From assembly GCF_020911925.1 (NCBI RefSeq), contig NZ_CP087134.1, positions 620,001-684,000 on the forward strand: a DNA stretch of 64,000 bases. Direction: 5' to 3'. Origin of the DNA: Flavobacterium cupriresistens (lineage in GTDB: Bacteria > Bacteroidota > Bacteroidia > Flavobacteriales > Flavobacteriaceae). The notes beneath the pieces are model-generated. The model worked only from the letters and a program-made list of their open reading frames with translations, was not told the origin of the DNA and ran no database searches. This document shows positions 27,866-35,213 of the stretch, one piece after another (position 1 is the first letter of the stretch; the number at the start of each line of letters is the position of its first letter). Position numbers and translations under genes: made by a program.

Positions 27866-28321
27866 TTACTTTAAGTTGTCACTAGCATACCACTCCGCAA
27901 ACGAAGATTCCGTTTCCTGCAATTTTAGTGAGAAAAGTGAAATTTCGGCAGGCAAACGTGCAATGATTCGCTCGGCAAAATCAACCACCATATTCTCGCT
28001 TGTTGGCTGATAATCAACTAAAATAACGTGATGTCCACGGTTTTTTAATTCATTTGCCAGTTCAACATGTGGTGTCGTTTCGTTAAAAACAGTCGCATGA
28101 TCAAACTGATCGACGATTTCTTCTTTTACAATTTTCTTCAGATCCGAAAAATCGATAACCATTCCGTATTTCACATTGGATCGATCCGTAATTGGCGAGC
28201 CAATAACCGTTACCGATAATTTATAACTGTGTCCGTGAACGTTTTTACATTTTCCGTCGTAACCGTATAAAGCGTGACCGGTTTCGAAACTAAATTGTTT
28301 TGTAATTCTGATATTACTCAT
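27866..28321 (-). CDS. queD: 6-carboxy-5,6,7,8-tetrahydropterin synthase
   Basis: The 151-residue protein is QueD of the queuosine/7-deazaguanine pathway. It converts dihydroneopterin triphosphate to 6-carboxytetrahydropterin. Zinc ligands are in FETGHALYG and the NVHGHSYKLSV motif; the catalytic cysteine is in GKCKNVHGH. The MVIDFSDLKKIV and FDHATVFNE segments are also diagnostic. The other queuosine genes are not in the window. Confidence 0.93.
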   Translation of the reverse strand: MSNIRITKQFSFETGHALYGYDGKCKNVHGHSYKLSVTVIGSPITDRSNVKYGMVIDFSDLKKIVKEEIVDQFDHATVFNETTPHVELANELKNRGHHVILVDYQPTSENMVVDFAERIIARLPAEISLFSLKLQETESSFAEWYASDNLK

Positions 28322-28352
28322 CGATTTGAATTTTAGGTTGCAAATTTACAAA

Positions 28353-28529
28353 TTAATAACCGTTTTCATCTCTTTTTTTGGCTCTGTTATACATAAAATA
28401 GGCAATTCCGATTAAAATCACGAAAGGAATAAACGATCCGATCACAACTCCAATTTGATAATTGCTATCCGGAGCGGTTTTCATTTTCTCAGCAACATCA
28501 ATTTTCTGAAAGAATAAAAGGATATTCAT
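28353..28529 (-). CDS. 58-residue single-pass membrane protein
   Basis: An uninterrupted ATG-to-TAA frame encodes 58 residues. A short N-terminal region (MNILLFFQKIDVAEKMKTAP) is followed by one strong transmembrane helix at about residues 25-47 (QIGVVIGSFIPFVILIGIAYFM). A basic tail (YNRAKKRDENGY) indicates a cytoplasmic C-terminus. The start codon lies two bases after the stop of the enoyl-CoA hydratase gene, a spacing typical of co-translated genes. Codon use is normal for the genome. I do not recognise the family. Confidence 0.75.
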   Translation of the reverse strand: MNILLFFQKIDVAEKMKTAPDSNYQIGVVIGSFIPFVILIGIAYFMYNRAKKRDENGY

Positions 28530-28531
28530 CA

Positions 28532-29299
28532 CTATTGTTTTTTAAACTGCATCAAAGCATTTTTAGTAAAGTCAGACAAAACTAACTTTCCGGTAATGGC
28601 AGCGCGTTCAAAAAGTAATGATTCCCAATTTTCTGTTCCTTCCCAAATAATTTTTTTCATTTCAGACAGAGCTTCCGGATTATAAGCACTCAGTTTTTGA
28701 GCAAAACTTGCAACAGCAGCATCAAGTTCATCTGCATGACAAACTTTAGAAAACAATCCATTCTGAAGCGCCCAGTCCGCTGTTTTCCACTCATGCGCCG
28801 CAAGTGTCATTTCTGCCATAGCCATTTTACCGATTTTACGCGATACAGCAGGTTCAATTACAAATGGGCCGATTCCAATAGCGAGTTCTGATAATTTTAC
28901 AGCACTTTCAGGAGTTCCAAAAGCATAATCGCAAGCGGCAATAATACCAACGCCACCACCAACAGCCTTTCCCTGAACACGTCCTATAATAATTTTCGAA
29001 CAGCTGCGCATGGCATTTAACAAATGGGCAAAACCAGAAAAAAACTCCCTACCCTGTTCTTCATTTTCAACCGCCAGAAGTTCATCAAATGAAGCGCCTG
29101 AGCAAAAAACCTTGCTTCCTTCGCTTTGTAAAACAATTATTGAAATAGTTTCATTACTACTTAACGAATGAATCTCAGCCGTAAGTCGTTTTAATAATGT
29201 TTTTGGAAAAGAATTACTGGCCGGATGACCAAATTGTACAGTTGCAATTGCATTTTTAATAGTGGTTTGTAAAGATCCGCTTTGGTTATCTGAGCTCAT
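28532..29299 (-). CDS. enoyl-CoA hydratase/isomerase family protein
   Basis: The 255-residue crotonase-fold protein shows the first oxyanion segment (VFCSGASFDELL) and the second with the GGG turn (GRVQGKAVGGGVGIIAACDYAFG). The usual second catalytic glutamate region reads LSELAIGIGPFVIEPAVSRKIG. The catalytic pattern is not complete enough to name the reaction: hydratase, isomerase or another crotonase are all possible. It probably acts in acyl-CoA metabolism. It shares a message with the 58-residue membrane protein just downstream. Confidence 0.88.
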   Translation of the reverse strand: MSSDNQSGSLQTTIKNAIATVQFGHPASNSFPKTLLKRLTAEIHSLSSNETISIIVLQSEGSKVFCSGASFDELLAVENEEQGREFFSGFAHLLNAMRSCSKIIIGRVQGKAVGGGVGIIAACDYAFGTPESAVKLSELAIGIGPFVIEPAVSRKIGKMAMAEMTLAAHEWKTADWALQNGLFSKVCHADELDAAVASFAQKLSAYNPEALSEMKKIIWEGTENWESLLFERAAITGKLVLSDFTKNALMQFKKQ

Positions 29300-29404
29300 A
29301 AAAATAAATTTGATCGTAAAGTTACGGTTTTGAAAAATATTTTCATCTGATGTGATTTGAAATTTGTTTTTTGAAAATTAATTGCCTTTATTTGCTAACG
29401 AATT

Positions 29405-29478
29405 GGGGGATTAGCTCATTTGGCTAGAGTGCTTGCCTGGCAGGCAAGAGGTGACCGGTTCGAATCCGGTATTCTCCA
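29405..29478 (+). tRNA. tRNA-Ala (GGC anticodon)
   Basis: A 74-base cloverleaf is complete. The acceptor stem GGGGGAT/ATTCTCC contains two G-U pairs. The anticodon stem CTTGC/GCAAG encloses loop CTGGCAG, so the anticodon is GGC (alanine). The T arm ACCGG-TTCGAAT-CCGGT is perfect. CCA is not encoded. A terminator follows. Confidence 0.95.
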
Positions 29479-29486
29479 CGAAAACT

Positions 29487-29520
29487 AAAAGCCCTTGTAT
29501 TTTTTTACAAGGGCTTTTCT
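29487..29520 (+). terminator. terminator after tRNA-Ala
   Basis: AAAAGCCCTTGTA pairs perfectly with TACAAGGGCTTTT across a T-rich loop. Confidence 0.88.
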
Positions 29521-29812
29521 TTGTTTTCACCACAGAACTTTGACAAAGAGCTACTAACTTAGTATAAAAACAGTTAGATAGTTTTTTTGCCACGAATTAC
29601 ACTAATTTTCACTAATTACTTTGTGAGCAGTAGAAAAGATTGAATCATTTTAATCCTTTAATCAGTGGCAAAAATTTCTCGTCAAGAATATCAATAAGAC
29701 AGGAAATATCAAAACAAAATATCACGCAGATTTTGCAGATTTTCACAAAAGCAGCAATAAAAAAATCTGCTAAATCTGCGTGAAAAACTTCACCCCAATA
29801 AATCTAATCTCC
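29521..29812. repeat. CACGAATTACACTAATTTTCAC-type repeat gap
   Basis: This gap holds the words GCCACGAATTACACTAATTT (about 29590) and CACGCAGATTTTGCAGATTTT (about 29723), with the complement AAAAATCTGCTAAATCTGCG (about 29760). The CACGCAGATTTTGCAGATT and AATCTGCTAAATCTGCGTG words form an inverted pair. I see no gene. Confidence 0.7.
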
Positions 29813-30826
29813 TTAACGTTTTAAGGCTAATCCGGTAATCCAGACGTTAACCGGCGTCAGCGGTACAATAGTTGGCGTTCCAGCCAGATCAATTCGAATA
29901 TTTCGCGCTGGCAAATTACTTCCGCTAGTGTCCGGTGTAGACAAATAAAATTTTTGATTACACTCGTTATAAGTTGTACTGAAAAATTCATAATTCACTT
30001 GAAAACCTAACGATATTACGCTTGCTTTTGTTACAGCCAGTGGGTTCGTTACATCAATTTCTACCAAATCTGTACTGGCAGCAGACCAATCTTCATGTAA
30101 AGCATACAACTTATTTGTCCCTTTAAACTCTAAACCTATAATGGTTCCTGATGAAACTCCGGGTATTACTGAGGCAACGATTGTATTTGTAGATCTGTTA
30201 TACGTTATAATATTGTTTCCAATTGCAAAATAGATCAAACTACCACCATCGGTTGCTGATGTAAAATTCCAGGAATAATTACCGCTAATATTACCGCTTG
30301 GGATCGTAATAGAATTGACCAATGCATAGGAACTATCCAAAACACTAAAAACCATATTTACGCCAGTATAAGTCATGTTTCCAAAATACAAATTACCTCC
30401 TGAATACACCGGAGCATTGGTAATGTTAACACCTGCAATTCCCGTTGTAATTGGAGTAAAAGAAATTGCTCCCGCAGCGTTAATCGTTATTAATCTTTTT
30501 TCTTCTGCAATAACCAACTTATAATCTCCTGTTGCAGCATTGTACACCGCATTATTTGCAGACGACAATTGTATAAAAGCTGGCGTAGCCGGATTGGTAA
30601 TACTTATGTTGGCAATAGGTACCCAATTGGAGACTGCTGTCGAATTATCAAAATAGCCAAAGAAAGGCATTGCGCTTGCATTATTTATATTTCCCGTAAA
30701 AGCCAAACCGAGTACGTCGATACTTGGACAAGCTACAGTTGGGTTGGGTTGATCATTATTTGTACAGCTACCAAGTAACCATACTGATAAAAATAAATAT
30801 CCGGTTTTAATTAAATTAGTTTTCAT
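29813..30826 (-). CDS. lipoprotein of unknown function
   Basis: The 337-residue product has a signal peptide with lipobox LLGSC (cysteine at about residue 21) followed by TNND, so it should be lipidated and possibly surface-exposed. The rest is rich in Gly, Asn, Ser and Thr with alternating hydrophobic strands (YKLVIAEEKRLITINAAG, YSGGNLYFGNMTYTG), suggesting a beta-propeller-like or beta-sandwich fold. I recognise no enzymatic motif. It is monocistronic. Confidence 0.8.
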   Translation of the reverse strand: MKTNLIKTGYLFLSVWLLGSCTNNDQPNPTVACPSIDVLGLAFTGNINNASAMPFFGYFDNSTAVSNWVPIANISITNPATPAFIQLSSANNAVYNAATGDYKLVIAEEKRLITINAAGAISFTPITTGIAGVNITNAPVYSGGNLYFGNMTYTGVNMVFSVLDSSYALVNSITIPSGNISGNYSWNFTSATDGGSLIYFAIGNNIITYNRSTNTIVASVIPGVSSGTIIGLEFKGTNKLYALHEDWSAASTDLVEIDVTNPLAVTKASVISLGFQVNYEFFSTTYNECNQKFYLSTPDTSGSNLPARNIRIDLAGTPTIVPLTPVNVWITGLALKR

Positions 30827-31416
30827 GATTTCTCTTTTTTAGTATTATATGATTATATCAATCCTTTAATTAATTTGTTACCCAGCAGCTCCAGTTTGCA
30901 TTTTGGTCTAGCCCCTCATCTATACTCGCTCCAATTAAAAGAAGAGTTAGTAGTTTGCTCCGTTTCCAAACAAAAACAGCTGCCGTCACATTAGACGGCA
31001 GCTGTTTTTGTTTTCGATTTTGGATGTTCTTATCTAAAAATAGTAAAACCTCAACATCATTTCTTCGGTGTTAATAGGGCTTACAATTCACATGAGTTAT
31101 AAAAAAAGAAGTACATTCTTACGTTTTAAAATTTGAGCTGTATTTCAATACTACTATTCTTATTTGAAATCGATATAGTTGTCCTAAGCCTAAATTCACA
31201 AGCGTTAGTTTAACAATAAAAAACCTAATTAACCTTAGTTTTAAACACTTAACACCTTCTTACGATTTGATTTTTACAGTGAATTCATTACAATAGACGG
31301 GATCATTTCTTCCCAAATTACCTATTCAATAAAGAGCCGACTATTTTTTGGCAAAAATTTATCTAATATTAGAAAATTTTAATCCAATATTGACAATTTA
31401 ATAAAGTTTCTCTTCG
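30827..31416. other. 590-bp gap with a large hairpin and an ATG-less open frame
   Basis: Between the lipoprotein gene and the candidate RNA below there is no ATG-initiated gene. A minus-strand frame from about 31082 to 30870 stays open for 67 codons and ends in DQNANWSCWVTN, but has no ATG and reads through the hairpin at 30971-31010, so it may be a remnant or chance. The rest is AT-rich with no further structure that I can support. Confidence 0.5.
30971..31010. terminator. perfect 17-bp bidirectional hairpin
   Basis: CAAAAACAGCTGCCGTC and its exact complement enclose the loop ACATTA. T runs occur on both strands. No recognised gene ends at it, so its transcript is unknown. Confidence 0.7.
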
Positions 31417-31424
31417 TACATTTG
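31417..31424 (+). promoter_or_regulatory. probable -7 promoter element of a candidate small RNA
   Basis: TACATTTG matches TAnnTTTG, and TTG at 31390-31392 upstream is a candidate -33 element. No coding sequence starts downstream on this strand. Confidence 0.5.
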
Positions 31425-31430
31425 CAAAAA

Positions 31431-31727
31431 ATTAGCGAGGCATAGAAAATATAGTGTGCATTTTAATGAGTCAATTCTTGTTTAATCCCTGATGATTCGG
31501 CACTCTTTACTAGGAATCGGCTAATGAATAAAAATCGTAAATAACATTAAAATATAATAGAAGTACGGGGATCGTATTCCGTCTTCATCAAAAGAAAAGT
31601 ATCTGTTTTTTGAACTAGTATCATTTTTAAATATTTCTGAATTAGTACCCTGAAATTATAAAATACGACATTCATATATAAAGCAAATACCGAAAGCCAT
31701 AGTCTCAGATTATGGCTTTTTTATTTT
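31431..31727 (+). ncRNA. candidate small RNA of about 290 nt, unknown class
   Basis: A promoter-like TACATTTG is followed about 290 bases later by a plus-strand terminator hairpin with a T run. The only ATG frames between are shorter than 12 codons (MSQFLFNP and MIRHSLLGIG, for example). The terminator overlaps the 3' end of the opposing lpxR gene, so the RNA would be antisense to its last few bases. I recognise no tmRNA, RNase P, SRP or riboswitch signature. A decayed gene with surviving signals is the main alternative. Confidence 0.35.
31693..31727 (+). terminator. plus-strand terminator overlapping the lpxR end
   Basis: AAAGCCATA pairs with TATGGCTTT and is followed by TTTTATTTT on the plus strand only. 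The minus strand has no U tract after the hairpin, so it fits plus-strand transcription better than lpxR. Confidence 0.7.
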
Positions 31728-32668
31728 AATAAATACGCAAACCGAATCGAACCATAAAAAGATCCGGTAATCTCATGACTGTTTAATTCTCTTCCGTGAT
31801 AAATAAAAGAATACGACAAGTTGAAATTGTCATGACGGTATTTTAATCCAAACTCAGCATTGAAACGAAGCGAAACCAAGTCAAAAGTCACTGGACTTTC
31901 ATTATTAAACAAACTTCCTTCAATTGTAGCATCATAAAACTGATACCTGACACTTGGCATGGCATAAAAGTAAAACTCCCGCACCGTATATTGCGGGTTA
32001 GTACTCACAGAAGCGTCATGCAAATTTGAATCATAAACCGGAAGCAATTTTTTAAAACCAATTCGGGTCAAAAAACCAGTAGAAACTCCCGTAAAAATAG
32101 TCCCTAAATCGGCTTCTGACTGAAAATGAAAATCGGCAAAGTCGTTATGTTGACTTGGAAATAATTTCTTCGAATACATTACATGCGCCTGAAGTGCCAA
32201 CGCATTGTGAATCTGATTCTCCCAACCGTATACTTTTTTGTATCCGATCACATGATGAAAGGCTTCTTGCATTTCTCTTCCAAGAGAATTCTGCCCCACA
32301 AATCCCAACTGAAAATCGGTTTTCAAAACGGATTCACTATTATAAAAAAAGCTGCGACCCGCTTCTGCAAAAAGATACCCTGCAAAAGGACGATTATTGT
32401 TATTACGCACTTCTATATTTATAAACCGTGGATTGTAAATGTATTGTCCGACGCGAAATTCAGTTATTTCCTTATTGATTTTTTCATTGTCATTTTTCGA
32501 CAGAAACCGATAGAAAAACTCTAGCCCATTGGTATAATACATATCGTTCTTAGACGATGTGTATAAATCATTATCTGAAATAAGTCCTATTTCTTTCGTC
32601 TTTCCTTGTCCAAAAACAAAAAGCGATGTCAATACGAGAAGCCCTGCGAAGGCTTGTTTACTTCCCAT
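31721..32668 (-). CDS. LpxR-family lipid A deacylase
   Basis: The 315-residue protein has a signal peptide (ending FVFGQG) and a beta-barrel composition. Sequences match the LpxR family: SDNDLYTSSKNDMYYTNGLEF near the N-terminus, NRPFAGYLFAEAG, and GFVGQNSLGREMQEAFHHVIG with the serine and histidine expected near the active site. LpxR removes the 3'-acyloxyacyl group of lipid A from the outer leaflet in Salmonella; activity here is inferred. Its start overlaps mtgA by 11 bp, so it is the last gene of a three-gene operon. Confidence 0.85.
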   Translation of the reverse strand: MGSKQAFAGLLVLTSLFVFGQGKTKEIGLISDNDLYTSSKNDMYYTNGLEFFYRFLSKNDNEKINKEITEFRVGQYIYNPRFINIEVRNNNNRPFAGYLFAEAGRSFFYNSESVLKTDFQLGFVGQNSLGREMQEAFHHVIGYKKVYGWENQIHNALALQAHVMYSKKLFPSQHNDFADFHFQSEADLGTIFTGVSTGFLTRIGFKKLLPVYDSNLHDASVSTNPQYTVREFYFYAMPSVRYQFYDATIEGSLFNNESPVTFDLVSLRFNAEFGLKYRHDNFNLSYSFIYHGRELNSHEITGSFYGSIRFAYLLK

Positions 32669-33431
32669 CGTAATTTATTTTTCCAACTGCACGCATTTCG
32701 CGAACAATTCTTTCTTTACGTCTGTTGATATAACTCGAGGATCCTGTTGCTTTAAATTTTCTGGGGTTTGGCAATATGGCCGCAATTCCGGCAGCCTGCA
32801 TTGGTGTTAGGCTCGAAGCATCACGACGGTACCAATGTTCCGTTGCAGCATATGCTCCGTAAACACCATCACCCATTTCGATACTATTCAGGTATACTTC
32901 CATAATGCGTTTCTTCCCCCATATTACTTCGATTAAAACGGTAAAATAGGCTTCTAATCCTTTTCGGAAATAACTTTTCCCCTGCCATAAAAAAACATTT
33001 TTGGCGGTTTGCTGCGAAATTGTACTTCCGCCCCGAATTCTGCGTCCACGTTCGTTGCTTTTGTAGGCTTTTTGAAGTGCTTTAAAATCAAAACCGTTGT
33101 GTGATAGAAAAGTTCCATCTTCACTGGCAATAACTGCTTTTTGCAAATTCATCGAAATCTTGTCAATAGGCTCCCAATCATGATCAAAATAGACTTCTTT
33201 GCCCCCTGTTTTATTTTCAATGGCACGAATCACCATTAACGGAGTAAAAGGAACCGGTATGTATTTGAATAAAACCACCGATGCAATTGAAACCCCGAAG
33301 AACCAAAGCAATAATTTAATGAAAAACCATTTTACTTTTTCACCAAAAGAACGTTTCGACTTTTTAGGAGGCGCTTTGGGTTTAGGTTTGCTTGCGGTTG
33401 TTGTTTTTGGTGCTGGTTTTTTGACTGCCAT
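32658..33431 (-). CDS. mtgA: monofunctional peptidoglycan glycosyltransferase
   Basis: The 257-residue GT51 enzyme polymerises lipid II into glycan strands. A lysine- and proline-rich cytoplasmic tail (about 1-30) precedes one transmembrane helix (about 34-54). Catalytic motifs are VIASEDGTFLSHNGFD, RGGSTISQQTAKNVFLW and the KRIMEVYLNSIEMGDGVYG segment. There is no transpeptidase domain. The gene is translationally coupled to the upstream oxidoreductase (TAATG) and to lpxR downstream, so cell-wall and lipid A functions are on one message. Confidence 0.94.
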   Translation of the reverse strand: MAVKKPAPKTTTASKPKPKAPPKKSKRSFGEKVKWFFIKLLLWFFGVSIASVVLFKYIPVPFTPLMVIRAIENKTGGKEVYFDHDWEPIDKISMNLQKAVIASEDGTFLSHNGFDFKALQKAYKSNERGRRIRGGSTISQQTAKNVFLWQGKSYFRKGLEAYFTVLIEVIWGKKRIMEVYLNSIEMGDGVYGAYAATEHWYRRDASSLTPMQAAGIAAILPNPRKFKATGSSSYINRRKERIVREMRAVGKINYDGK

Positions 33432-34543
33432 TATATTAAATCTGCTAATTCTGTTCCTATTAAACTACCTATCGCTACACCCATTCCGCCTAAACGCACT
33501 CCACAGAACACGTTTTCAGACAATTGTGTAACCACAGGATTTTTACTGTTCCCTACTCCCATAATGCCACTCCAACGATGGGCAATCTGAAATTCCTGAT
33601 TCGGTAAAATTACATTTTTAAGTAAATCCTCCAATTTATTTTGAACAATTTTGGTTTGCCCAAATTCTGTAGTGTTTTCTGTTTCAAAATCCAGGTTTCT
33701 GCCTCCACCCAATAAAATCCGATCACCGATATTCCTGAAGTAATAATACCCCCTATCGAGATGAAAAGTACCTTTAATATCTAAATTCGGAATGGGTTCT
33801 GTAATTAAAACCTGCGCTCTTGCCGGCTGTACAGCTCCTTTTGTCAAGACATTTGCAAAACCATTGGTCGCAAAAAGTATTTTTTTTGAATTAAAACTAA
33901 AATCATTCAAGACTACTTCAACCTGTGTTCCATTGTCCAGATAAGATGTTACAGTTTGTTGGTTCAAAATCAGAATATCTGCCGCAATCGCTTGTTTCAA
34001 TAACTCCTGCATCATATTTCCGGTATCAATCTGAGCTTCAAATGGATTAAAAATCAAATAGTCTTCAATGTTTTTGAATCCAAATCTATCCACTTCTTTA
34101 CCAAAAACATCTGCTTTAAAAAGTGGTTTTAAAATACTATTTATAAAAGGTAACCTACTTACACAATCATCAAAACCATTGTTCTCTTCTTTCAAAAAAA
34201 GTTCATAACCACCATGCGGTCTAAAATCGATAGCAGTATCACCCAATCTTTTTCGAAGTAATTGCAAACCTTGCCAGCGTTTTTCAACAAGTTGCACTAC
34301 CTCGTCTTCGGAATGTGTTTTTAAATCCTCTATAATTTCAGAAAGACTTCCGAAACAAGCAAAACCGGCATTCTTGGTACTTGCTCCCTGGGGTAACATT
34401 CCTTTTTCTAAAATCAGGATTTTTGCAGTTGGAAATCTTTCGCGCAAGCGCAACCCCGCATGCAAACCTACAATACCGCTGCCAACGATCGTATAATCTA
34501 CATTAGTAAACCAATTTTTAAGCTCCCAATAACTTAATTCCAT
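33431..34543 (-). CDS. FAD-dependent oxidoreductase, DAO family
   Basis: The 370-residue protein has an N-terminal Rossmann motif (TIVGSGIVGLHAGLRL) with the acidic residue of strand 2 at ILILEKG. It also has the typical D-amino-acid-oxidase/glycine-oxidase-type segment LFATNGFANVL and a C-terminal SGIMGVGNSKNPVV plus GVRLGGMGVAIGS region. These place it in the DAO/DadA superfamily; the amine substrate is not inferable. Its stop codon shares one base with the mtgA start, so it heads the mtgA-lpxR operon. Confidence 0.88.
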   Translation of the reverse strand: MELSYWELKNWFTNVDYTIVGSGIVGLHAGLRLRERFPTAKILILEKGMLPQGASTKNAGFACFGSLSEIIEDLKTHSEDEVVQLVEKRWQGLQLLRKRLGDTAIDFRPHGGYELFLKEENNGFDDCVSRLPFINSILKPLFKADVFGKEVDRFGFKNIEDYLIFNPFEAQIDTGNMMQELLKQAIAADILILNQQTVTSYLDNGTQVEVVLNDFSFNSKKILFATNGFANVLTKGAVQPARAQVLITEPIPNLDIKGTFHLDRGYYYFRNIGDRILLGGGRNLDFETENTTEFGQTKIVQNKLEDLLKNVILPNQEFQIAHRWSGIMGVGNSKNPVVTQLSENVFCGVRLGGMGVAIGSLIGTELADLI

Positions 34544-34591
34544 GAGTGAATAATTTTTAGGTATAAAAATAGAAATTTTTTATGCTAAAAA

Positions 34592-35010
34592 ATAAATTCC
34601 AAATTTTTTAAATTCCAAATTCCAACGAGGGGTGTCACTCTGAATGAAGTCGAAGAGCGGACTTTCTTCTTTTAAATCACCAACGAAATATACTAGACGT
34701 AAATTCCAATCTCTTAAATTCCAAATTCCAACGAGGGGTGTCACTCTGAACGAAGTCGAAGAGTGGGCTTTATTCTTTTAAATCACTAACGAAATATACT
34801 AGACGTAAATTCCAATCTTTTAAATTCCAAATTCCAACGTGGGGTGTCATTCTGAGTGAAGTCGAAGAGTGGACATTCTTCTTTTAAATCACCAACAAAA
34901 TATACTAGAAATAAATTCCAAATTCTTAAATTCCAAATTCCAACCAGGAGTGTCACTCTGAGCGAAGTCGAAGAGCAACACCCCTCATTTATCCAAGTCA
35001 CCAACAAAAG
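34592..35010. repeat. four tandem copies of a 106-bp repeat
   Basis: The invariant word AACGAGGGGTGTCACTCTGA, with small variations, starts at 34624, 34730, 34836 and 34942, exactly 106 bp apart each time. Each unit also holds AATTCCAAATTCCAA, GAAGTCGAAGAG, TTTAAATCACC and AAATATACTAGA. The copies differ by scattered substitutions, so they are not identical. This is true tandem duplication of a composite built from two dispersed families. Confidence 0.92.
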
Positions 35011-35013
35011 GTT

Positions 35014-35107
35014 GGAATTTGGAATTTCAGAAGATTGGAATTTCAGAAAATTGGAATTTCAGAAAATTGGAATTTCAGAAGATTGGAATTTCAGAAGACT
35101 GGAATTT
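35014..35107. repeat. 16-bp tandem minisatellite (TTGGAATTTCAGAAGA)
   Basis: GGAATTT occurs at 35021, 35037, 35053, 35069, 35085 and 35101, an exact 16-bp period. The unit is TTGGAATTTCAGAA(G/A)A. The complement of the array matches the AAATTCCAA words of the 106-bp array, so the two are inverted relative to each other. Another TTGGAATTTGGAATTTAAA copy follows at about 35141. The peptidase frame reads into it, but its start lies beyond. Confidence 0.92.
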
Positions 35108-35213
35108 AAACCCATTTTTCCCCAAAAACATTAACAAAAATTGGAATTTGGAATTTAAAAAATTGGAATTTAATTTCCGTACTTTAGGCACCACAAAAAT
35201 TAGAATTTCAATT

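Noticed and set aside
29411..29593. 60-residue minus-strand frame
   Set aside because: It reads the antisense of the tRNA-Ala gene; the residues FEPVTSC and CLPGKHS are typical of antisense tRNA translation.
34592..35107. CRISPR or integron-like array
   Set aside because: The 106-bp and 16-bp arrays have no unique spacers, no cassette genes and no integrase.
35019..35213. In-frame N-terminal extension of the S9 peptidase with repeated EFQKIGISE-like residues
   Set aside because: It is the translation of the 16-bp minisatellite. A normal signal peptide begins at the ATG at 35214.
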